Source of the DNA: Desulfobacula sp. | GTDB taxonomy: Bacteria > Desulfobacterota > Desulfobacteria > Desulfobacterales > Desulfobacteraceae | Length of the DNA: 9,711 nucleotides | Reading direction: 5' to 3' | Assembly: GCA_018702715.1 (NCBI GenBank) | Contig: JABIYQ010000087.1 | Location: forward strand, 1-9,711 | Shown here: positions 1-5,244 of the stretch, piece by piece | Numbering within the stretch: position 1 is the first letter of the stretch | How the letters are laid out: every line of letters starts with the position of its first letter | Translations under genes and position numbers: made by a program | The notes under the pieces: model-generated | Databases searched by the model: none | What the model was told of the DNA's origin: nothing | What the model saw: the letters and a program-made list of their open reading frames with translations, nothing else

Positions 1-860
1 AGAAAAAAAAAGCAACGCTGTATGAAATCTCATGGGGTGCCCAGATAATAGAAACCATAACCGGTAGAAGTTTTTGTCTTCAACTGGCTGGCTTTGTTGC
101 TTTCGTTGGTTTGTGGCATGTGACGGTTGTCGCTTTCAGTCTTCCATGGTTCAACCGGCTACCCGGACCTTGGGAATGCCTATTGGAATGGCTGAGCCCT
201 GACCCGGATTATGGTGTTTCAATCTACACCAAAGACTATTACACGCACATCCTGTATTCTACCTATCGCGCCACCTTGGCCTTTGCCCTGGCCACGGTTC
301 TTGGTGTTGCTTTTGGACTGATGATGGGATGGAGCAAAAAATTTTATGATTACTCATTTCCCCTGGTGGAATTAATCAGACCTATCCCACCTCTGGCCTG
401 GGTTCCCCTGGCTATTCTCGTTTTGCCTGGAATTGAACCGGCCGTTATATTTGTGACATTTATGGTCGCTTTTTTTGTCACGGCATTAAATACCCTTTTA
501 GGGGTTCAATCCATTGATGAGAATTATTTTAGGGCTGCCAAGTGTCTGGGTGCCGGGAAGAAGCAATTGCTTATGGATGTGGTTCTGCCCGGTTCAATGC
601 CCTTTATATTTACAGGTCTGCAAATTTCCATGGGAGCAGCCTGGTTTTCCCTTGTTGCCGGCGAAATGATTGCAGCTCAGTATGGTCTGGGTTTTCTTAT
701 CTGGGACAGCTATTCTTTGATCCAGTATCCGGTTATTGTCATTGGCATGGTAACTCTGGGACTTGTCGGCTGGGCCAGCTCTGCCATCGTACGATCAATT
801 GGAAGAAAACTGATGACTTGGCGGGAAAGAGAACTCAGCGAAAGTGGTATTGGAGGATAA
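1..860 (+). CDS. ABC transporter permease (SsuC/TauC/NrtB-type), 5' end outside the window
   Basis: Inner-membrane subunit forming half of the substrate channel of a nitrate/sulfonate/taurine-type importer. The frame is open from base 3 with no stop, so the true start lies left of the window; the TTG at 111 is only an internal codon, and the residues before it already look like the usual N-terminal cytoplasmic stretch plus first helix. About six hydrophobic segments are visible. The segment PLVELIRPIPPLAWVPLAIL is typical of this family. The cytoplasmic coupling (EAA) loop lies near 531-594; it begins RAA instead of EAA, keeps the Gly seven residues after the Arg, and ends VVLPG. The gene ends 6 bases before the first ATPase gene, whose ribosome site (GGAGG, 852-856) lies inside its last codons. 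It is clearly paralogous to the permease at 1777-2589, which suggests a heterodimeric channel. The substrate cannot be read from the sequence. Confidence 0.93.
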   Translation, partial: KKKATLYEISWGAQIIETITGRSFCLQLAGFVAFVGLWHVTVVAFSLPWFNRLPGPWECLLEWLSPDPDYGVSIYTKDYYTHILYSTYRATLAFALATVLGVAFGLMMGWSKKFYDYSFPLVELIRPIPPLAWVPLAILVLPGIEPAVIFVTFMVAFFVTALNTLLGVQSIDENYFRAAKCLGAGKKQLLMDVVLPGSMPFIFTGLQISMGAAWFSLVAGEMIAAQYGLGFLIWDSYSLIQYPVIVIGMVTLGLVGWASSAIVRSIGRKLMTWRERELSESGIGG

Positions 861-866
861 AAAGAT

Positions 867-1760
867 ATGCAAGCAATTGAAGAATCGATTAAAACGGGAA
901 AAATTCCAAACCATGATAACGACTCTTTTGACACAAAAGTCAAGCAAGGTGCTTTATCAATAAAAAATGTCGGTAAGATATATGACCCCGAAGGTGTGCA
1001 TGTGGAGGCCTTGGCAAACTGCTCAATGGAAATTGGAGCAGGTGAATTTGTTGCCATCGTGGGACCGAGCGGATGTGGCAAATCAACACTGCTCAACATT
1101 ATGGCCGGGTTTGATAATCTTACCCAGGGTGAAATATTGCTGGATAAAGAGCCATTGGCCACTATTGATCAACCACCAAGCCCAGGACCGGATCGTGTTG
1201 TTGTTTTTCAGAGCGGAGCTTTGTTTCCCTGGAAAACAGTATTGGAGAATGTTATTTATGGACCTGTGACACAAGGAGGCATGTCGATAGACAAAGCCAA
1301 GCTAAGAGCCAAGGAGATGCTTTCAAGAGTCGGCCTCACGGGCATTGAAGATTCCTATCCAGGTCAGCTGTCTTCCGGAATGCAACGAAGGGTTGAAATT
1401 ACAAGGGCATTGATAAATAACCCCAAAATCCTGCTTCTGGATGAACCATACCGGGCAATGGATACGGTAACCAAAGGGGCGAGTCATCAATACTTGTTAG
1501 AGCTTTATGACCTGACCCAAAAGACAATCTTTTTCATTACACACGATCTGGATGAAGCGCTTTATCTTTCTGATAAGGTGCACATCATGACCTCGCGTCC
1601 GGGATATATAAAAAAATCTCTGGCCGTGGATTTGCCTCGGCCGAGAAAGCTATCAATGCTGACCTCCAAGGAATTTATGGAAATGAAGGCAGAATTAGTT
1701 GAAGCCGTCCATGAGGAAGCCATAAAGGCTTTTAAGGCCGGCGAACGTGAAATGGCCTAA
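867..1760 (+). CDS. ABC transporter ATPase 1 (SsuB/TauB/NrtD-type)
   Basis: Cytoplasmic ATP-hydrolysing subunit of the importer, 297 residues, with an N-terminal extension of about 28 residues before the first strand. Visible motifs are Walker A GPSGCGKST (66-74), Q-loop Gln115 in VVFQSGALFPW, signature LSSGM (168-172), Walker B ILLLDE (188-193), D-loop RAMD (196-199) and switch His226 in ITHDLDEA. The signature departs from the usual LSGGM by Gly-to-Ser at 170. The rest of the catalytic set is intact, so this subunit supplies a full Walker A/B/His half-site. The start at 867 has GGAGG ten bases upstream. The gene follows the first permease by 6 bases and precedes the second by 16, so all are probably one transcript. 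The C-terminal region (LPRPRKLS and onward) matches the normal tail of this family. Substrate unknown. Confidence 0.95.
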   Translation: MQAIEESIKTGKIPNHDNDSFDTKVKQGALSIKNVGKIYDPEGVHVEALANCSMEIGAGEFVAIVGPSGCGKSTLLNIMAGFDNLTQGEILLDKEPLATIDQPPSPGPDRVVVFQSGALFPWKTVLENVIYGPVTQGGMSIDKAKLRAKEMLSRVGLTGIEDSYPGQLSSGMQRRVEITRALINNPKILLLDEPYRAMDTVTKGASHQYLLELYDLTQKTIFFITHDLDEALYLSDKVHIMTSRPGYIKKSLAVDLPRPRKLSMLTSKEFMEMKAELVEAVHEEAIKAFKAGEREMA

Positions 1761-1763
1761 CAA

Positions 1764-1767
1764 GGAG
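1764..1767 (+). promoter_or_regulatory. Ribosome binding site deciding the start of permease 2
   Basis: AAGGAG (core GGAG at 1764-1767) lies nine bases before the ATG at 1777. An in-frame GTG at 1747 would give ten extra residues but overlaps the ATPase 1 stop and lies upstream of this ribosome site, so 1777 is preferred. Confidence 0.75.
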
Positions 1768-1776
1768 ATATTGAAT

Positions 1777-2589
1777 ATGGCTATAGCAGCAACAATGAAT
1801 GGTACACCTGTGTCCAGCAGATTGAAAAAAATTCTGGTCAGCAAGGTGTTTTTAAGAGGAAGTATGGCTATCATAGGTTTCTTCCTTTGTTGGCAGGCAG
1901 GTTCCATGGGCGTTTTACCCTTTATGCATGCAATCCCAACGCCAGTGGAAGTATTCACTGTGTTCTGGGAATTTCTGCATTTGCCCAAATATTGGCAAAG
2001 TTGGATGGATAGTTTCCTTAGAGTGGCATATGGATTTATCGCAGCTCAGATTATTGGAATTCCAGTGGGGTTGGGCATGGGTTGGAACCGTAATTTCAAG
2101 GATCTTACCTATCCCTTGTTTGAACTGATGCGTCCCATTCCCCCTTTGGCATGGGTACCTGTTTCTATCCTTTTTTGGCCCACCAATGAGACATCCATCG
2201 CCTTTATCACCTTTATCGGCGCATTTTTCACCATTGTACTGAATGTTCTGGGCGGTGTCTCAGCTATACCAAAAGAGCTTGTCAATGCAGCTATTTCTTT
2301 TGGTGCGTCCCCAAAACAGATTTTCTGGCGAGTTGTACTCCCTGCCACCATTCCCAGTATAGCAACAGGTATGATGGTGGGTATCGGTATTACCTGGAAT
2401 GTTGTTATCGCGGCAGAAATGATTGCCGGTAACACAGGTTTAGGGCGCATGACATGGGAAGCTTATCTGGCCAGTCATACTTCCGGAATCATAGTCGGAA
2501 TGGTAAGTATCGGTGTAGCAGGCTTTGTCAGCAGTATGGCAGTCAAACTTATCAGTGATTGGCTTATGCCTTGGAAGAAAATATTTTAG
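1777..2589 (+). CDS. ABC transporter permease 2 (SsuC/TauC/NrtB-type)
   Basis: Second inner-membrane channel subunit, 270 residues from the ATG chosen by its ribosome site. A cytoplasmic N-terminus of about 28 residues precedes the first helix (AIIGFFLCWQAGSMGVLPF); further helices lie near 80-101, 123-135, 139-162, 193-215 and 236-260. The coupling loop at 170-191 reads NAA, then Gly176, then VVLPA, again lacking the Glu of the EAA consensus. The block PLFELMRPIPPLAWVPVSIL (113-132) is nearly the same as in the first permease, so the two are paralogs. N-termini and periplasmic loops differ (for example the first has a longer WLSPDPDYGVSIY loop), suggesting they pair as a heterodimer. It sits between the two ATPase genes in one apparent operon. 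Confidence 0.94.
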   Translation: MAIAATMNGTPVSSRLKKILVSKVFLRGSMAIIGFFLCWQAGSMGVLPFMHAIPTPVEVFTVFWEFLHLPKYWQSWMDSFLRVAYGFIAAQIIGIPVGLGMGWNRNFKDLTYPLFELMRPIPPLAWVPVSILFWPTNETSIAFITFIGAFFTIVLNVLGGVSAIPKELVNAAISFGASPKQIFWRVVLPATIPSIATGMMVGIGITWNVVIAAEMIAGNTGLGRMTWEAYLASHTSGIIVGMVSIGVAGFVSSMAVKLISDWLMPWKKIF

Positions 2590-2600
2590 ATCGGTAAAAT

Positions 2601-2604
2601 GAGG
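2601..2604 (+). promoter_or_regulatory. Ribosome binding site deciding the start of ATPase 2
   Basis: GAGG at 2601-2604 lies six bases before the ATG at 2611. The in-frame ATG at 2599 has no purine-rich site at a useful distance and overlaps this one, so 2611 is the likelier start; it costs only four residues. Confidence 0.6.
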
Positions 2605-2610
2605 CAAATT

Positions 2611-3447
2611 ATGAACACGGTTATAAATAAAACGAATAAAGAAAACCTGGATAAAAAAGGAGCTTTGGAAGTTTTCAATTTAGAGAAGATATTCCGAATC
2701 CCCGGCTGCCCTGCCTGTGTTTCCCTCAAAGATTGCTCCCTGACAATTGAACAAGGCAAGCTCACTGTGCTTGTTGGCCCCAGCGGTTGCGGCAAATCTA
2801 CTTTGGCCAATATTATCGCAGGTTATGATACCCAGACCTCCGGCAGTGTTATGCTGGATGGCAAACCCACTAAGAAAGCAAATAGGGACCGCATTATGGT
2901 CTTCCAGGAAACCGCTCTTTGGCCTTGGATGACCGTTTTAAAAAATGTGACTTTTGGTCCATCTGTTCTTGGAGATATGACAAAAGAACAGGCAGACAAA
3001 AAAGCCATGGAACTTCTTGGGAAGGTCGGTCTGGTTGAGTTTGCCGACAAATATCCGGCCCAGCTTTCCGGCGGTATGCAGAGGCGCGCCGAGCTTTGCC
3101 GTGCGCTTTTGGTGGAACCAAAAGTCATGATCCTGGATGAACCTTTTCGAGGGTTGGATGTAATGACCCGGGAGCTTATGCAGGAATATTTGCTCAAATT
3201 GTACCAGGAAACAGGGATGACCATGTTTTTTATCACATCGGAAATAGATGAGGCTCTTTTTCTTGCCGACAAAATTCTGGTGATGACCCAGTTGCCTGGG
3301 ACAATCAAGACTGTGGTTGATGTTAATCTTCCTCGACCCAGGGAATTCACGGTTACTGCAAGTGAAGAATATTTGAAGCTAAAGGCCCAGGTTATGGATT
3401 CGCTTTATGAAGAAGGAGCCAAGGTATTTGCAAAGCTTCAGGGCTAA
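2611..3447 (+). CDS. ABC transporter ATPase 2 (SsuB/TauB/NrtD-type) lacking the H-loop histidine
   Basis: Second ATPase of the importer, 278 residues. Motifs: Walker A GPSGCGKST (56-64), Q-loop Gln99 in MVFQETALWPW, canonical signature LSGGM (152-156), Walker B VMILDE (172-177) and D-loop RGLD (180-183). Where ATPase 1 and the family have ITHDLDEA, this protein has ITSEIDEA, so the switch His is Ser210 (codon TCG at 3238-3240), followed by Glu for Asp. The family uses that His to hold the gamma-phosphate, so its own ATP half-site is probably weak. A second oddity is a Cys cluster, PGCPAC plus Cys42 (Cys33, Cys36, Cys42), between the first strands. ATPase 1 has Cys52 at the position matching Cys42 but no CPAC. 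The gene lies 21 bases after permease 2 and appears to close the importer module. Family assignment is firm; substrate unknown. Confidence 0.94.
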   Translation: MNTVINKTNKENLDKKGALEVFNLEKIFRIPGCPACVSLKDCSLTIEQGKLTVLVGPSGCGKSTLANIIAGYDTQTSGSVMLDGKPTKKANRDRIMVFQETALWPWMTVLKNVTFGPSVLGDMTKEQADKKAMELLGKVGLVEFADKYPAQLSGGMQRRAELCRALLVEPKVMILDEPFRGLDVMTRELMQEYLLKLYQETGMTMFFITSEIDEALFLADKILVMTQLPGTIKTVVDVNLPRPREFTVTASEEYLKLKAQVMDSLYEEGAKVFAKLQG

Positions 3448-3514
3448 AATGATTCAGCATGCAATTTTCATCACATCTTAGCTTCACAATATTTAAAAAA
3501 AATGGAGACATTTT
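3448..3514 (+). other. Short intergenic gap between ATPase 2 and the small membrane protein
   Basis: These 67 AT-rich bases hold a GGAG ribosome site (3504-3507) for the next gene. I see no convincing hairpin terminator, sigma-70 promoter or -24/-12 element, so the transporter and the following genes could be one transcript. Confidence 0.5.
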
Positions 3515-3700
3515 ATGTCCCAGCTTTCTTTGTATACTTGGATTATTGCAGTTTTAGGGGCTGTCCTTACTTTGGCGGCAGCCCTTGGCCAAAATATGAA
3601 TTTTTGGGATAAACCCTGGTCAAAAAAACTGTATAAGGCAGGCTATTTCCTTATGTTTGTGAGCATCAGTCTTTTTGTCCTAAAGGGTTTTGTAGCATGA
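3515..3700 (+). CDS. Small two-helix membrane protein, function unknown
   Basis: A 61-residue protein I do not recognise. It has two hydrophobic segments, roughly residues 8-25 (TWIIAVLGAVLTLAAALG) and 42-60 (AGYFLMFVSISLFVLKGFV), joined by a short polar, aromatic loop containing NFWDKPWSKKLYK. The lysines suggest the loop faces the cytoplasm, with both termini outside. The gene is supported by a good ribosome site (GGAG, seven bases before the ATG), by its fit in a co-directional run, and by a 4-base ATGA overlap with the DUF1638 gene, which implies translational coupling and probably a joint function. It could be an anchor or accessory subunit for a neighbour such as the ABC transporter or the exporter; that is a guess. 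Confidence 0.8.
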   Translation: MSQLSLYTWIIAVLGAVLTLAAALGQNMNFWDKPWSKKLYKAGYFLMFVSISLFVLKGFVA

Positions 3701-4392
3701 CAATAAAACTTTTGCCCAATACAGGAATCATTTCCTGCAAAGTTTTTAAGCCTGAATTGTCGGCACTGGGCATAGAAGACTCCAAGGTTATTTATCTTGA
3801 TCAGAATCTTCACCGTGATCCCGGGGCTTTGCTTGAAAAAGTAAGAGAATCTCTGACTTTGCTGGAGCAAAAAAAAGATCTTGAGACTATAATTCTTGTC
3901 TATGGTTTTTGTGGCGGTGGTCTTGCAAATTTATCATCTGACCGCCTAAAACTTATTATACCCCTGGCCCACGACTGCATACCTCTTATTACAGGTGCTT
4001 GCCCGGGAAATGCATGTCCTGGCAGCACTCATACCTTTTACCTGAGTCCGGGATGGATAGATCATGGCCTGACGCCATATACTGAATATTTTGCGGCGGT
4101 TGAAAAATATGGCAAAGACGATGCGCTGTGGATGGGTATGGAAATGCTAAAAAGTTACAAGGAGGTGGTTCTGGTTGAAACCATTGCAGGTCTTAAGACT
4201 CATCACCGTAAATATGCCAAAAAAATGGCAGAACTTTTTTGTCTCGAATTCAGGGAAGTTAAGGCAGACAAATCATGGTTGGTCAACCTTTTCTCTGAGT
4301 ATGACGGTGAATACGCGCGCGTTATAGAAACAGGAAATTCCGTCAGCCTGGAACTATACCCGGCAACTGAATATTCATACCCGCAGGCCTAA
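3697..4392 (+). CDS. DUF1638 family protein
   Basis: A 231-residue, apparently cytoplasmic protein that I assign to DUF1638 (PF07796) from its pattern: VYGFCGGG (68-75), IPLAHDC (88-94), and a Thr-Phe-Tyr-Leu-Ser-Pro-Gly-Trp block (113-120). Potential metal or cofactor ligands are Cys14, Cys72, His92, Cys94, Cys102, Cys107, His169-His170 and Cys182. The family has no established biochemical role that I know of. From memory, members occur near corrinoid-dependent methyltransferases and their activators in methanogens and anaerobic bacteria, which suggests, but does not prove, a role in methyl-group or corrinoid metabolism. The ATG overlaps the TGA of the small membrane protein gene, so translation is probably coupled; the exporter gene follows after 11 bases. 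The insertion ACPGNACPG (101-109), with two Cys in a repeated ACPG, is notable. Confidence 0.78.
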   Translation: MTIKLLPNTGIISCKVFKPELSALGIEDSKVIYLDQNLHRDPGALLEKVRESLTLLEQKKDLETIILVYGFCGGGLANLSSDRLKLIIPLAHDCIPLITGACPGNACPGSTHTFYLSPGWIDHGLTPYTEYFAAVEKYGKDDALWMGMEMLKSYKEVVLVETIAGLKTHHRKYAKKMAELFCLEFREVKADKSWLVNLFSEYDGEYARVIETGNSVSLELYPATEYSYPQA

Positions 4393-4403
4393 AGAGATGC
4401 AAT

Positions 4404-5135
4404 ATGTATACTGAAATTGTACTGGCTCTTATTTTCTTTTTAAGTGCTTTTACCATGAGCTTTGCCGGATTTGGTTTTGCAATGATATCCGTGCCGCTAT
4501 TAAGCATTTTTTTCCCTGTCAAAGAGGCTGTGGTCATACAATTCCCATATTGTATGGGGCTTTTCATGTATCAAGCCTGGCACTATCGAAAACATTTTTG
4601 TTGGTCTCCAATGCAGCCTTTACTCCTGGGTACGGTGAGCGGGCTTTTTTTGGGAACCTTTTTTTTGTATTATATGCCGGAAACCATACTCAAGCGCATG
4701 CTTGCTCTGTTCATTGTTCTGATCGTTATTTTTAATCTCATATCAGCCAGACACAAAATTGAAGTGCAAAGCTTTAAGAGCCCCTGGTTCGGTCGTATCT
4801 GCGGATTTATCAGTGGATCTTTTCTTGGGGCGTATAACCTTGGCGGCCCGCCCGTTGTCATGTATTTTAGGACAATCACAAATAATTCCCTGAAAGCCAA
4901 AAGTTATATGGCTGCTTTTTTCTCTATCCTGTTCATGGTGATAGCAGTTGTTTATGGGGTAACAGGCATGTTCACCTTAGAAAGTCTCAGGACCACTCTT
5001 TTGTACCTACCCTCAGTTCTTCTGGGATCGGCAACAGGATTCTGGGTATTCCATCGTGCCTCCAATTCCGTATATAACATGGTGATCGACGTGGCACTAT
5101 TGTTGATTTCTGTGGTGCTGTGGATAAATGTGTAG
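4404..5135 (+). CDS. TauE/SafE family anion exporter (former DUF81)
   Basis: Integral membrane transporter, 243 residues, within the usual family length. Around eight hydrophobic segments are visible. The family's paired Gly-rich re-entrant motifs are seen as FAGFGFAMISVPLL (20-33) and YNLGGPPVVMYF (144-155). Characterised relatives are proposed to export sulfite, sulfoacetate or other organic anions made inside the cell; the substrate here is not readable. With an SsuBC/TauBC-like importer upstream, sulfite release from a sulfonate is one option; export of a demethylated carboxylate is another. An AAAGAG ribosome site lies about seven bases before the ATG, and the gene follows DUF1638 by 11 bases. 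It ends 109 bases before the activator gene, so it is probably last in the first operon, although no clear intrinsic terminator follows. Confidence 0.88.
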   Translation: MYTEIVLALIFFLSAFTMSFAGFGFAMISVPLLSIFFPVKEAVVIQFPYCMGLFMYQAWHYRKHFCWSPMQPLLLGTVSGLFLGTFFLYYMPETILKRMLALFIVLIVIFNLISARHKIEVQSFKSPWFGRICGFISGSFLGAYNLGGPPVVMYFRTITNNSLKAKSYMAAFFSILFMVIAVVYGVTGMFTLESLRTTLLYLPSVLLGSATGFWVFHRASNSVYNMVIDVALLLISVVLWINV

Positions 5136-5170
5136 CCGGCGAAGTAGATTTCCTTGGGGCTATGATATTT

Positions 5171-5201
5171 TTTACATCTATATACCATAATGTGGTATAC
5201 T
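5171..5201 (+). promoter_or_regulatory. Candidate sigma-70 promoter of the activator gene
   Basis: TTTACA (5171-5176, one mismatch to TTGACA) and TATACT (5196-5201, one mismatch to TATAAT) are separated by 19 bases. The -10 is extended by TGG directly upstream (TGGTATACT, 5193-5201), which can offset the long spacer. It points at the ATG at 5245, giving a leader of about 37 bases. It is the only good match in the 109-base gap. Pattern reading only. Confidence 0.5.
5181..5199 (+). promoter_or_regulatory. Inverted repeat overlapping the activator promoter, possible operator
   Basis: TATACCA (5181-5187) and TGGTATA (5193-5199) are a perfect 7-base inverted repeat with a 5-base spacer. The right arm covers the extended -10. 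A symmetric site here would fit a dimeric repressor or autoregulation by the HTH protein encoded just downstream. The short, AT-rich arms are unlikely to form a stable terminator and no T-tract follows directly. Confidence 0.45.
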
Positions 5202-5234
5202 GAATGTCTTTTTATCTATCATTTTACACCCTTT

Positions 5235-5242
5235 GGAGAAGG
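5235..5242 (+). promoter_or_regulatory. Ribosome binding site deciding the start of the sigma-54 activator
   Basis: GGAGAAGG lies immediately upstream of the ATG at 5245 (GGAG core six bases away). An in-frame TTG at 5233 would place the ribosome site inside the gene, so 5245 is chosen, giving 943 residues. Confidence 0.75.
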
Positions 5243-5244
5243 AT

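Noticed and set aside
111..860. TTG at 111 as the start of the first permease
   Set aside because: The frame is open to the left edge and the residues before 111 form a plausible N-terminal segment; no ribosome site precedes 111.
710..1162. 150-residue minus-strand ORF
   Set aside because: It lies antisense across the end of the first permease gene and the start of ATPase 1, has no ribosome site or recognisable domain, and is a shadow of the coding strand.
2823..3350. 175-residue minus-strand ORF
   Set aside because: Antisense to ATPase 2, whose motifs are all in the plus frame; the antisense product shows only the reverse-complement pattern of these motifs.
5092..5107. TGGCAC-N5-TTGAT, resembling a sigma-54 -24/-12 promoter
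   Set aside because: The -24 half is perfect, but the -12 element has GA where GC is nearly invariant, and it lies inside the 3' end of the exporter gene. The gap downstream has a better sigma-70 candidate. I found no convincing -24/-12 element in any intergenic gap of the window, so the activator's targets are probably outside it.
5136..5180. Intrinsic terminator after the exporter gene (T-run near 5168-5173)
   Set aside because: The T-run is not preceded by a stem of more than about three base pairs, so a terminator is not supported.
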